Shown in pieces: positions 16,720 to 25,232 of a stretch of DNA of 64,000 nt (positions are counted from its first letter, which is position 1; every line of letters starts with the position of its first letter). The stretch spans positions 62,001 to 126,000 of the forward strand of contig NZ_PCQA01000006.1 of NCBI RefSeq assembly GCF_002979915.1, given 5' to 3'. The translations under genes were made by a program, and so were the position numbers. The stretch comes from Arthrobacter sp. MYb213 (GTDB lineage: Bacteria; Actinomycetota; Actinomycetes; Actinomycetales; Micrococcaceae). The notes below the pieces were generated by a model, which searched no databases, was not told the DNA's origin, and saw only the letters and a list, made by a program, of their open reading frames with translations.

Positions 16720-18870
16720 CTAATTTAGCCTGCCATCAGAACCAGAATCACCGTAGACCTCAACATGGATATGATCCATGTGCTTGGTGGTGTCATTCCA
16801 ATTATTAGTGAACTGGGTACCGTATTTACCCGAGGTGGAATAGTCGTTCCAGCCAGATCCTGGCAACCATATTTGGTCCTGCCAGATAAGGTAATACACC
16901 CCAAGTTGTTCCCGGTTATCGAGCAAAAACTGGGCTATTTTGTCACCCTGAGCAATACGAGTTTTGTTCTTGTAATCTCGGATCATCAAGTCAACGGCTT
17001 TGCCTGCGCTATGTCCCACCGAGCCGCTTCTGATGGTGTGGATATTGCTGACGGTGTCACCGAAGCGATGATCGATTGCTTTGAGAACGCGTTGCGCATC
17101 GGGTTGCAGACTCACTGGTGCTTTAGTCGCGAGATATTTGGCGCTGACCCATCCGGTGCCTTGAGAAGATTTGATCTGAGACCAACCATTGCTCATCTTG
17201 AGGAAGGTGACCTTCTCGCCTATGGGCACTACACCTAGGCTTCGGTGCTCAACTCCACCGCCGGCGCGTAGATTCACGTTCGCCGTAATCCAACGAAACA
17301 CCTGCTGCTTATCGGGAACCGGTGCTTGAGGTTGCTTGGACGTCACGTAGGTAGAACTCACCCATCCGACACCTTGTGTGGTGGTGACGCGAGTCCAACC
17401 GTTAGCTGTTCCGTGTGCGGTTACTTGCTGGTTCTTAGGCACAACACCGAGGGATCTGAACGATGTTGAACTGCCTTCGCGTAAGTTCACGTTTGTAGTT
17501 GCCCAGCGTTTAACGTTATTCAGTGGCACATAGGTCTTGTCGATCAGCGTAGAGCTCGGAACCCAGCCGATAACCCGTCCAGTTTTGATCTTTGACCACG
17601 AGCCACTGCTGCGATAGAACCCTACTTTGCTACCAGGACGAATCGTCCCTAAAGATTTCGCTTTCGACGAGGTGGAAGCTCGGACCGCTACCGAACTTAT
17701 GGCCCAGCGGTTGCCCTTCAACACGTCGCTCACGGGCTTGGTCGCCGAGAGATCCTTTGAAGAGATCCAGCCGAGGCCCTTCGAAGTTTTGACGCGGGAC
17801 CACCCATTTGAGGTGCCGTGCAAGGTCACTTTTTCGCGTGCAGACACCGTGGCTTTTTTGCTTGTGGTGCCCGAAGCTCCGGTACGCAGAGTTGTATTCT
17901 TCACGACCCACCGTGGGGTGGCGGGGGTTGCTTTGAACGCACTGCTTGTCAGATTTGCTGTGGGGACCCACCCGGTACCGCGAGTAGTTCGCACCTTGCT
18001 CCACGAACCCTTGGTGAGAAACAGACCCAGTTTTTCTCCGGCACGGACGGTGCCCAAAGATTTTGTCTTGTTCCAGTTACCCTCGCGAAGCACCGTGTCC
18101 GCGATGATCCAGCGCGATCCGATGATCTTGGCATTGACCGGCTTCGTGTTACTGAGCTTTGCAGCAGAGATCCATCCTTTGGTCCCGGACACCGAAACAT
18201 GTGCCCAGCTACCAGAAGTGCGGAACCATTCAACCTTTGCACCAGAAGCGACAGTTGCCAGTTTCTTCGATTTGTTCGAGGTCGTCTGGAAAAGCGACTG
18301 CTTGGATTTCGAATACTTATAGACAGCTGCCGGCATCGCCGAGGATAGCTGATTTGTGGGAACAAATCCGACGCTTCGTCCAACTTTGACCCGCGTCCAT
18401 GATCCGGAGGAGCCAAGACGTTGAACCTTAGTTTTGCGGATGATCCCAGTCAGCGAGGTAGACGTCGCCGAAGGTTTCTGCCGTAAGGACTGGAATGATT
18501 TTAGGTAGCGATAGACAACGGTCTTTGGCGTTGACTTCGTCTGGGACTTTACTGGCGTCAGTTGGTTAGCCGGGAGCCAGCCAATTTTGTTCTGGTAGGT
18601 GACCTGGTCCCAGCCGGAGCTGCTTCGCGAAACGCTGAGTGTGGTGTTCTTGGGAATTACGAGCACCGATGTTGCCTTGCTTGACGCGGTCTTACGCATT
18701 GTCAGGCTGGTCTTGGTCTTTTTGATGACCTTCGCTTTGGCAACCGTACTTGCTACCACGATGGTTGGCTGTAGCGGAGTTGCTGCTATAGCTGGAGCGC
18801 TAAGCCCGAGAGTCAAAATAGCGGTAAGTCCCAGACTCAGTACACGGTTAACGCGCATATTAGTGTTCAC
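16720..18870 (-). CDS. Secreted SH3b-repeat protein with C-terminal M15-like domain
   Basis: Predicted exported wall-associated protein, 716 residues. A Sec signal peptide (basic MNTNMRVNR, hydrophobic core, cleavage near APAIAA) is followed by eight bacterial SH3 repeats of about 65 residues, roughly residues 48-580, each with the pattern W-x-n-LR-x-G, GSW/NGW-x-x-V and GW(V/I)S/P. The C-terminal 130 residues contain SVGHSAGKAVDL and HMDHIHVEV, the Hx6D and HxH zinc-site pattern of VanY/M15-like (ARB_07466-type) domains. SH3b domains bind peptidoglycan, so a wall-remodelling or wall-binding role is likely. Start is GTG 18870; ATG 18858 is possible. Confidence 0.85.
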   Translation of the reverse strand: MNTNMRVNRVLSLGLTAILTLGLSAPAIAATPLQPTIVVASTVAKAKVIKKTKTSLTMRKTASSKATSVLVIPKNTTLSVSRSSSGWDQVTYQNKIGWLPANQLTPVKSQTKSTPKTVVYRYLKSFQSLRQKPSATSTSLTGIIRKTKVQRLGSSGSWTRVKVGRSVGFVPTNQLSSAMPAAVYKYSKSKQSLFQTTSNKSKKLATVASGAKVEWFRTSGSWAHVSVSGTKGWISAAKLSNTKPVNAKIIGSRWIIADTVLREGNWNKTKSLGTVRAGEKLGLFLTKGSWSKVRTTRGTGWVPTANLTSSAFKATPATPRWVVKNTTLRTGASGTTSKKATVSAREKVTLHGTSNGWSRVKTSKGLGWISSKDLSATKPVSDVLKGNRWAISSVAVRASTSSKAKSLGTIRPGSKVGFYRSSGSWSKIKTGRVIGWVPSSTLIDKTYVPLNNVKRWATTNVNLREGSSTSFRSLGVVPKNQQVTAHGTANGWTRVTTTQGVGWVSSTYVTSKQPQAPVPDKQQVFRWITANVNLRAGGGVEHRSLGVVPIGEKVTFLKMSNGWSQIKSSQGTGWVSAKYLATKAPVSLQPDAQRVLKAIDHRFGDTVSNIHTIRSGSVGHSAGKAVDLMIRDYKNKTRIAQGDKIAQFLLDNREQLGVYYLIWQDQIWLPGSGWNDYSTSGKYGTQFTNNWNDTTKHMDHIHVEVYGDSGSDGRLN

Positions 18871-19176
18871 TCTCGCGAAAAGATTTTGATGCCATTTCTT
18901 GATGGCTCAACAAAGTGTACTGGCATCAAAGCGAAATCGTGTGAAACGGGAAAGGAAAAAATTAGTCATCGACTTCAATTTCTGCGGGTCTACCGACCGG
19001 CTACCAACTATCTGTTGCAGCGATGTTGGAAACCTATCTCGCTCTGACTCCGCAGTGGTCCACTAACTCGCTCGTGCCTCTTGATTCACCGGGGTGATTT
19101 GGAGATCGGGCTTGGAGCGCAGAAAAGAGTCCTGCCAACTCTTGTGCGCTAGGTAAATGCTGAGTTCTACAATTAC
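18871..19176. other. Leader/promoter stretch of the SH3b protein gene with an inverted repeat
   Basis: No gene seen. A perfect 10-bp inverted repeat, TTTGATGCCA at 18885-18894 and TGGCATCAAA at 18921-18930, lies 15 bp before the start codon of the SH3b gene. It could be a regulator site or an mRNA hairpin over the ribosome-binding region. The c-di-AMP (ydaO) riboswitch often found before such genes was looked for by eye and not recognised. Confidence 0.45.
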
Positions 19177-19830
19177 TTACTGCTGTGCAAAGAGCACAAA
19201 GGCGGTGGTAGATCCCGGCTCAATTTCGGTACGCCCAGCGTCCTGAATCACCGGTCCGGAAGCCTGCGTGCAAAGCTTGTCGAACTCGGGGCGTGGCAGT
19301 TGTTTGATCCCCACTGGGGCGTGAGACTTGAGCCAGTTTTCAATGAGTTCTGGCTGCGCTTCGGTCAACCATGCAAAGAGGGCATGCGCAGCTTGCGCCG
19401 CAGCTTTTCCGGTGGACATCTCTAAAGATTTATTGAGCACAATGTTCACCGGTGCCATCAGTACTTCATCGCTTTTGGGTAGCTCGGTTCCGGAGACCTG
19501 CAGCTTGGCGATCAGTTTAGGCAGCGCGGCCGCGGGAAGTGGCGGCAACCCGACTGCTTGAGCTTTGCCCACTTCGCTGACCATCTGTTCGGGGAAAAGT
19601 TCAAGCACTTTTGCGAACATTTTCGGATTGGCTCGACGTACTGATTTCGCAAACGCTTGGCTTGCCCAGATCTGCCACTGCTCATTTTGTGGGTCCTGTA
19701 GGTAAGCGATCACCGCCGCGCGGGCAACCGCCGAAATCCCCTCATCTTCGGTGGATGGGTCTTCCTTATCAATCCGCAAGATGATGGGTTGCACTAACTC
19801 GTCTGGCTGTCTTTCAGTATGCTCACTCAC
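19177..19830 (-). CDS. Pth2-like peptidyl-tRNA hydrolase domain protein
   Basis: 217 residues. The C-terminal half carries Pth2 family features: VNIVLNKSLEMSTGKAAAQAAHA (residues about 128-150) and GPVIQDAGRTEIEPGSTTAFVLF, the same order as in archaeal/eukaryotic Pth2, which releases peptide from peptidyl-tRNA. The N-terminal about 120 residues are an actinobacterial extension of unknown role. Start is GTG with a weak ribosome site. Single gene with no evident operon partner. Enzymatic activity is inferred. Confidence 0.78.
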   Translation of the reverse strand: MSEHTERQPDELVQPIILRIDKEDPSTEDEGISAVARAAVIAYLQDPQNEQWQIWASQAFAKSVRRANPKMFAKVLELFPEQMVSEVGKAQAVGLPPLPAAALPKLIAKLQVSGTELPKSDEVLMAPVNIVLNKSLEMSTGKAAAQAAHALFAWLTEAQPELIENWLKSHAPVGIKQLPRPEFDKLCTQASGPVIQDAGRTEIEPGSTTAFVLFAQQ

Positions 19831-19970
19831 CAGTTCATTCTATGTGGTTGGCACCCTGCGATTAGTAGCCGTACGTGTCTCCACAGTTTGCGATGGCATA
19901 CCAAGGACCAGATAACGATAAATGGCTAACAGATTCTTGGCAGCTGACGCTTGCGGCTCCTGTTCTATTA

Positions 19971-20942
19971 CTACGGTATCGTGATGACCACTTTGCCCGA
20001 CAAGCCACCATCGATCATGGCCTGGAAACCTTCATGGATCCGATCCAACGGAAGCACCCGGTCAATGGTCGGGTGCAACTGGTGCTCTTCTACGAATTTC
20101 AGCATTGCAGCCGTCTCTTCTTGTGTAGACCCCGTTGAACCGATCACTCGCAGTTGTTGGTAGAAAATTCTCCCAAGGTCCGCCTCTGGGCTAGTCCCAC
20201 TAGTGGCACCGGCAATGACGATTGCTCCACCGGGTTTTAAGCACCGCAAAGAGTGCGCCCAGGTAGCTTCGCCGACAGTTTCAATGACTAGATCCACACG
20301 AGCTGGAAGCCGTTCACCAGATTCAAAGACTTCAGTAGCACCCATCGAGATCGCCAATTCGCGGTTTTTCACGCTCCGACTAGACGCGTAGACCGTCGCT
20401 CCAACCGCACTGGCTAGGCTGATTGCAGCACTTGCAACTCCCCCGCCAGCCCCCTGAACGAGAACTTTCTGCCCCTTGCGCAGTTGGCCCTGGGTAAAAA
20501 GCATTCGGTAGGCAGTGGACCATGCCACCGGGAGGCAAGCCGCTTCTTCGAAGCTCAAAGTGGATGGCTTATCTAGGACACACCGTTCTGGAACAACAAT
20601 GTATTCAGCAAAGCCGCCATCGTGCCGTTCGGATAAGAGCGCACGATTGGGATCCAAAGTCTCATCACCCTCACCAGCTTCTGCGTCAGCAATCACCGGA
20701 TGAATAATGACTTCGCGGCCGTCTTCAGTAACGCCAGAGACATCACATCCAAGAATGATGGGAATGTTTTTGGGATCATGACCGACACCTCGCAGAGTCC
20801 ACAGATCATGCATGTTAACCGACGATGCTTTGACTCGAACTTTGGCCCAGCCGGGTTCTACCTGCGGCTCCGGCACGTCCTTGATCAAAAGCCCTGATAA
20901 CGGATCGTTTGGATTCTGCGAAATGGCAACAGCTGCGCGCAT
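19971..20942 (-). CDS. Zinc-less MDR-family alcohol dehydrogenase / quinone oxidoreductase
   Basis: NAD(P)H-dependent oxidoreductase of the medium-chain family, 323 residues. GroES-like N-terminal domain (VRVKASSVNMHDLWTLRGVG), then a Rossmann domain with VLVQGAGGGVASAAISLASA. The structural four-cysteine zinc site of classical alcohol dehydrogenases is absent, which suggests a quinone-oxidoreductase-like activity. ATG 20942 is chosen because CTAGGAG lies 8 nt upstream and MRAAVAIS is the standard opening; a frame reaching 21005 is an unsupported extension. Substrate unknown. Confidence 0.85.
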   Translation of the reverse strand: MRAAVAISQNPNDPLSGLLIKDVPEPQVEPGWAKVRVKASSVNMHDLWTLRGVGHDPKNIPIILGCDVSGVTEDGREVIIHPVIADAEAGEGDETLDPNRALLSERHDGGFAEYIVVPERCVLDKPSTLSFEEAACLPVAWSTAYRMLFTQGQLRKGQKVLVQGAGGGVASAAISLASAVGATVYASSRSVKNRELAISMGATEVFESGERLPARVDLVIETVGEATWAHSLRCLKPGGAIVIAGATSGTSPEADLGRIFYQQLRVIGSTGSTQEETAAMLKFVEEHQLHPTIDRVLPLDRIHEGFQAMIDGGLSGKVVITIP

Positions 20943-21141
20943 TTTCTTTACTCCTAGGAAAAATGTCTGTGTCGCTTCGGCAAACAGCGAAGCTTGTCTC
21001 TGCATAGAGTCTTCAGCCCATCACTTCCACATGTCTAACAAACGTGCCGTTAGCCGGAATGATTACTAGTGAAGCGCGTCTAATCTACTTAGAGTCAAGC
21101 AAGAGAAATGTCTACCTCCTAGAAGAAATTTTGGTGTATCC

Positions 21142-21615
21142 ATGAGCGAAACCAACGACAGCATCTGGCATACCGCACCTGTAGTTGCTGACCTGAATTC
21201 CAAAGCCGAGGGAACGCTCAACCACAACTTGGGTATTGAGATTACGGAAATCACCGGTGATTCGTTGAAAGGTCGAATGCCCGTAGATGAGCGCACTGTG
21301 CAGCCCGCTGGTGTTCTTCATGGCGGAGCCTCGGTGGCCTTCGCAGAAACCTTAGCTTCTTGGGCTGGCTACTTGGTAGTCGATAGTTCGCAGTTCCACG
21401 TGGTCGGACAGGAAATCAATGCGAACCACCTACGCCCCGGGGTTGCCGGTGAATTCGTTTATGGTGAGGCAACTGCGGTCCATCTTGGCCGCAAGGCTCA
21501 TGTTTGGCAGATTCATATTCGTAACGAGCAAGGCAAGCTGGTGTGCATTTCGCGGTGTACTTTGGCCGTTATTACTATGCCTGGGCAATATGCCACGCGC
21601 GAAGATCGTGGCTAG
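21142..21615 (+). CDS. Hotdog-fold thioesterase (PaaI/MenI-like)
   Basis: Acyl-CoA thioesterase, 157 residues. The hotdog motif GRMPVDERTVQPAGVLHGGASVAFAETLAS contains the catalytic HGG and the acidic residue on the long helix, as in 1,4-dihydroxy-2-naphthoyl-CoA and YbdB-type thioesterases. A menaquinone role (MenI) is possible because actinobacteria use menaquinone, but no men gene is near. Its 3' end overlaps the convergent XRE-cupin gene by 4 nt. Confidence 0.88.
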   Translation: MSETNDSIWHTAPVVADLNSKAEGTLNHNLGIEITEITGDSLKGRMPVDERTVQPAGVLHGGASVAFAETLASWAGYLVVDSSQFHVVGQEINANHLRPGVAGEFVYGEATAVHLGRKAHVWQIHIRNEQGKLVCISRCTLAVITMPGQYATREDRG

Positions 21616-22181
21616 TCAATGATGGGCCTAAACTGAGCAACCTGTGGAACCGTAGTGGTGATGTGCAAAACAGCTTCGCTACCGTTGGCTCGGTACCCAT
21701 GAGTTATGTCCCCGGGAAATCTAAAACTATCTCCCGCAGATAGCTGGACGCGATCAAATTCTCCGTTGATGACTACCTCGCCAGAAATTACATAGGTCTG
21801 ATGCAAGGTTCCTCGTGCATGCGCTTTGAATACAGTTTCCTTTTGAACAGACACACGAATAATGCTCGTTTCTACAAAACCTGTTCCGTAAATACGGTCG
21901 AGGTCTCTGATGAACCCCACCCGGTGTTCACGCACTAGTGCTTCGGCTGCACGTTGCAATCGAATATTGCTTCCGTAGTCGCTCAGCATTGCGGGGACAC
22001 TCGTGCCCAAACCAAGACAGATCGCCTCAAGCGTTTCAATGGTGGGGTTTCCAACGCCGGCTTCAATACGGGACAGAGTCTGTTTTGAAGTACCGGTACG
22101 CTTTGCTAGCTCCCCCAGCGAAAGCCCACGTTCACGGCGGAATCTACGGATATTTATCGCAATAATTTCATTGTGTTTCAT
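21612..22181 (-). CDS. XRE-family regulator with C-terminal cupin domain
   Basis: 189-residue transcription factor. Helix-turn-helix at residues about 8-60 (INIRRFRRERGLSLGELAKRTGTSKQTLSRIEAG), then a cupin barrel from about residue 100 with TLHQTYVISGEVVING and GDSFRFPGDITHGYRA, the small-molecule sensor. This is the common XRE-cupin (SutR/PuuR-like) layout, often linked to amino acid or polyamine use. The ligand is unknown. It reads convergently into the thioesterase gene. Confidence 0.87.
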   Translation of the reverse strand: MKHNEIIAINIRRFRRERGLSLGELAKRTGTSKQTLSRIEAGVGNPTIETLEAICLGLGTSVPAMLSDYGSNIRLQRAAEALVREHRVGFIRDLDRIYGTGFVETSIIRVSVQKETVFKAHARGTLHQTYVISGEVVINGEFDRVQLSAGDSFRFPGDITHGYRANGSEAVLHITTTVPQVAQFRPIID

Positions 22182-22319
22182 ACTATGATTGTCACTTATA
22201 ATTTACGTACTGTCAGTAATGTTTGACATTAAATCTTGCGAGGGCGAACATTAAGTAAAGGTTAGAAGCCACCATGTTGAGCTGTCTTCCCATCGCCGTT
22301 CTGCCAATAGGAGTATTGC

Positions 22320-23108
22320 GTGTCATCAACTTCCGCGTCCTCTCGTGATAATCGCACCGCCGTGGATAAGGCGATGGCTTTACTGCGCGCCTTCGGCGAA
22401 GAAGCTACCACTGGAGTCGGGGTCAGCGAACTTGCACGTCGTGCAGAGCTTTCGAAGTCCACAGCTTTTCGGCTCTTAGCTTCGCTTCAGTCCAATGATG
22501 CAGTGGAGCGTGCTGGTAATGCATATCGCTTAGGCAAGATGATCCAGAATTTGGGTACAACGCAAGAATCTGATCTCCATGCTCGATTGCGTGACGCGTT
22601 AACTCCGTTCATGGTGAATCTTTATGAAACTACCCGCCAAACCGTCCATTTAGCCATACTCCAGGGCACAGATGTGGTGTATCTAAACAAACTTTATGGA
22701 CAGCTTGCGGTACGCAGTCCCTCTCGCATCGGCGGACGGCTGCCTTCCTACTGCACTGCGGTAGGCAAAGTACTTCTGGCGTACAACCCAGATGCGGCCC
22801 AAACAGTACTGAGTAAAGAAATGTATGCCTGGACCGAAAACACCATCACCGATGCCGACAGATTGTCCCACGAGCTGACCAACATCCGAAGAGATCATGT
22901 GGGTTACGACCGCGATGAAGTTTTGTTGGGGCTAAACTGCGTAGCCGCACCCGTGTTCAACGGTACGGGGCAAGCCGTTGCTGCCCTTTCTATTTCCGGT
23001 CCGACAGGACGCTTCAACCCTGAGAGTCAGACTTCGGTCTTACGTCGTGTGACATATGAGGCCTCCCGTGCAGCTGCAGCGGTAAGCGCTGCCGTACAAC
23101 GAACTTAG
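22320..23108 (+). CDS. IclR-family transcriptional regulator
   Basis: 262 residues, GTG start with AGGAG 6-7 nt upstream. The IclR winged helix reads AVDKAMALLRAFGEEATTGVGVSELARRAELSKSTAFRLLASL; the GAF-like effector domain follows from about residue 85 (TVHLAILQGTDVVYLNKL, then SYCTAVGKVLLA, a pocket signature). It lies at the edge of the aromatic catabolic island, convergent with the dioxygenase operon and separated from it by a strong terminator. It may control that operon, or a function outside the island. Confidence 0.88.
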   Translation: MSSTSASSRDNRTAVDKAMALLRAFGEEATTGVGVSELARRAELSKSTAFRLLASLQSNDAVERAGNAYRLGKMIQNLGTTQESDLHARLRDALTPFMVNLYETTRQTVHLAILQGTDVVYLNKLYGQLAVRSPSRIGGRLPSYCTAVGKVLLAYNPDAAQTVLSKEMYAWTENTITDADRLSHELTNIRRDHVGYDRDEVLLGLNCVAAPVFNGTGQAVAALSISGPTGRFNPESQTSVLRRVTYEASRAAAAVSAAVQRT

Positions 23109-23132
23109 CAACCAATAGTCTCTTAACGCTTA

Positions 23133-23172
23133 AACCGGATGACTCACAAATTATTGTGAGTCATCCGGTTTT
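23133..23172. terminator. Bidirectional terminator between the IclR gene and the dioxygenase operon
   Basis: Perfect 17-bp inverted repeat (23133-23149 with 23154-23170), loop atta, followed by TTTT on the plus strand and by a short T-run on the minus strand. It serves the convergent IclR gene and the minus-strand catabolic operon. Confidence 0.88.
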
Positions 23173-23187
23173 GCCTTGCCCCTTGAA

Positions 23188-23649
23188 TTATCGGGTTGGA
23201 ACTTCGTCGATCCGACGTGACTCCTCCAGCACCCACACTGGCTCCGCGGTCATTAGACTCACCGCTCGATCGTATAAATCAACGTCGACGACGTAGCGGT
23301 AGCCTGCCTCTTCGGCACGCGCTATTTGCGCGACATCGGCTTCATCGGTCGCGATCACCAAACGACGACATTCCGGATCGCGACGCATGAGTTCTTCGGA
23401 CACCAGCTGGATGCTCTGGGCAACAACATCCGGAGATACGCTGAGCACTCGATCGTGTGCCGATACCGGATAGGCATCTCTAAGTTCACTGTCTAAGGCA
23501 AGAACTACATCACATCGACCGCGAGTCTGGCCTGCGTCGAATACTTCGAATGCAATATCGAAGCCTGCTGCTGACGCAACCTCAACCAAGGTCCAGCTCT
23601 CTGGTAAAGGGTCAGGCCATTTAACTAGGTCTACTTCGTCGTGGCTCAT
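23188..23649 (-). CDS. Protein of unknown function at the end of the dioxygenase operon
   Basis: 153 residues, acidic, no membrane segment or signal. Not recognised. The C-terminal half (ATDEADVAQIARAEEAGYRYVVDVDLYDR, split by a predicted helix and strand) has the flavour of a GNAT acetyltransferase C-terminal half, but the acetyl-CoA motif Q/RxxGxG/A is not visible. GGGAGG lies about 11 nt before the ATG, and the gene follows the CoA ligase by 8 nt, so it is co-transcribed with the catabolic genes. A role in the same pathway is inference from position. Confidence 0.75.
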   Translation of the reverse strand: MSHDEVDLVKWPDPLPESWTLVEVASAAGFDIAFEVFDAGQTRGRCDVVLALDSELRDAYPVSAHDRVLSVSPDVVAQSIQLVSEELMRRDPECRRLVIATDEADVAQIARAEEAGYRYVVDVDLYDRAVSLMTAEPVWVLEESRRIDEVPTR

Positions 23650-23657
23650 TTGTGTGT

Positions 23658-25232
23658 TTACCTCCCCGTTGCGATTGTGCGTATTTTGAGCTTATCGAGC
23701 TTACCTGCACCGTTTCGCGGTACATCTTCGAGGAGGATTATTTCTTTAGGTAGTTTGTAGCGCGCAACGTGGGAGGTCGCATATTCACGAACTTCCTCAA
23801 TCGTGGGTTCCACTCCGGGCTTACAGCTAATCAGTGCAACCACTTTTTCGCCCCATTGCTCGTCAGGTATGCCGACTACCGCGATGTCTCGTAAGCCTGG
23901 AAAACCGGCCAAAGCACGTTCCACCTCGGCAGGGTAGATGTTTTCTCCGCCAGAGATGATCATGTCTTTCAGTCGATCAACGATGTAGAGATACCCTTCT
24001 TCATCGCGGTACCCAATATCTCCAGAGCGGAACCATCCTTCAGAGAATGCTGAATCCGTGGCTTCCTGGTTCTCCCAATATCCCGAAGTGACGTTTGGTC
24101 CCTTTACCCACATTTCGCCGGTATCGCCGGTTTTTTCAACATCTTGTCCGGTGGCCGGGTCTACAATGCGAATTTCAGTGTATGGCATCGGAATGCCACA
24201 CGATCCGGGCTTTTGGTGTGTGAACTCGGCGGGTAGATAAGTTGCAAAAGGAGCGGTTTCGGTCAGCCCCCAGGCTTGCTGCACGTCTACGCCCTTGACC
24301 AAGTACTGCTGGAGAAGCACCGGCGGAACCGGTGCACCCGCGCAGATTAACGCGCGCATGCTCGTAATATCGACTACTTCAAACTCATCCGTCTGTTGCA
24401 TGGCAGCAAGCATCGCAGGTACTAGGAAGCTCTGATTAATAGAGTACTTTTCGATGTCCTGCAAAGTTTTACGTGGATCGAAGTTGCGTCTCACAATGGT
24501 GCGTCCGCCACGAACCATACACCGGATTGTCAGCGCGTTTAAACCACCAATGTGGAAAAGTGGAGCAACCGCAAGGTTGCTATCACCACGTCGAGTGTCG
24601 ACCAGCGAATCCACGTTCATCGAGTTCCACCAGATATTACCGTGGCTTAGTTGTACTCCCTTGGGCCGTCCGGTTGTCCCCGATGTGAACATCAAGATCC
24701 CCAAATCCGTATCAAAGCGTTCCATTGGGTCACCAAGTTCGGTGTTCTCCCCAGCCGCTAGATACGCGGTGGCCATCTGGAAGAAGTTCGGAATTGTCGC
24801 CTTCAGCGGTGCCTGAACGTCGTTATCAATCATCACCATCTGGGTACTGGCCGCGAGCGTCGCGATACTGGGAATCATTTCTACGACTCCCTGGTGATCA
24901 GGTTCGACGAACAGCACGTTGGGCCGTGAACGCTCAAGCAAATCTTCAACTTCTAGCGGGGCCAGACGAAAGTTCAGCGGTTCGAAGACTGCCCCGACCC
25001 ACCAAGCGGCGAGATTGATAAACAAAAAGTTCGCGCTGTTGAGTCCAAGATAAGCAATACGGTCATTTTCTTTGACCCCGTTGGCTACGAAAGCCTTCGC
25101 GTAGTCGCGGATCCGAGCCACAAACTGTTCATAGGACCAGGTTTCGTCACCATAGACAAGTGCTTCTTGGGTAGGAAAGAAGGTTGCTTGGCGAAGCACC
25201 CCACTGACTGCGTTGATATTAATGTCTTTCAC
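23658..25232 (-). CDS. Acyl/aryl-CoA ligase (AMP-binding family)
   Basis: Activates a carboxylic acid to its CoA thioester via an acyl-adenylate, 524 residues. The AMP-binding P-loop LMFTSGTTGRPKGVQLSHG is at about residues 180-198, and the adenylation motif YLYIVDRLKDMIISGGENIY and the C-terminal lysine in RNGAGKLDK are intact. It overlaps the dihydrodiol dehydrogenase gene by 4 nt. By context the substrate is an aromatic or phenylalkanoic acid (cinnamate/phenylpropionate type), but the family also covers fatty acids. CoA activation is not part of the E. coli hca route, so it is an addition here. Confidence 0.88.
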   Translation of the reverse strand: MKDININAVSGVLRQATFFPTQEALVYGDETWSYEQFVARIRDYAKAFVANGVKENDRIAYLGLNSANFLFINLAAWWVGAVFEPLNFRLAPLEVEDLLERSRPNVLFVEPDHQGVVEMIPSIATLAASTQMVMIDNDVQAPLKATIPNFFQMATAYLAAGENTELGDPMERFDTDLGILMFTSGTTGRPKGVQLSHGNIWWNSMNVDSLVDTRRGDSNLAVAPLFHIGGLNALTIRCMVRGGRTIVRRNFDPRKTLQDIEKYSINQSFLVPAMLAAMQQTDEFEVVDITSMRALICAGAPVPPVLLQQYLVKGVDVQQAWGLTETAPFATYLPAEFTHQKPGSCGIPMPYTEIRIVDPATGQDVEKTGDTGEMWVKGPNVTSGYWENQEATDSAFSEGWFRSGDIGYRDEEGYLYIVDRLKDMIISGGENIYPAEVERALAGFPGLRDIAVVGIPDEQWGEKVVALISCKPGVEPTIEEVREYATSHVARYKLPKEIILLEDVPRNGAGKLDKLKIRTIATGR

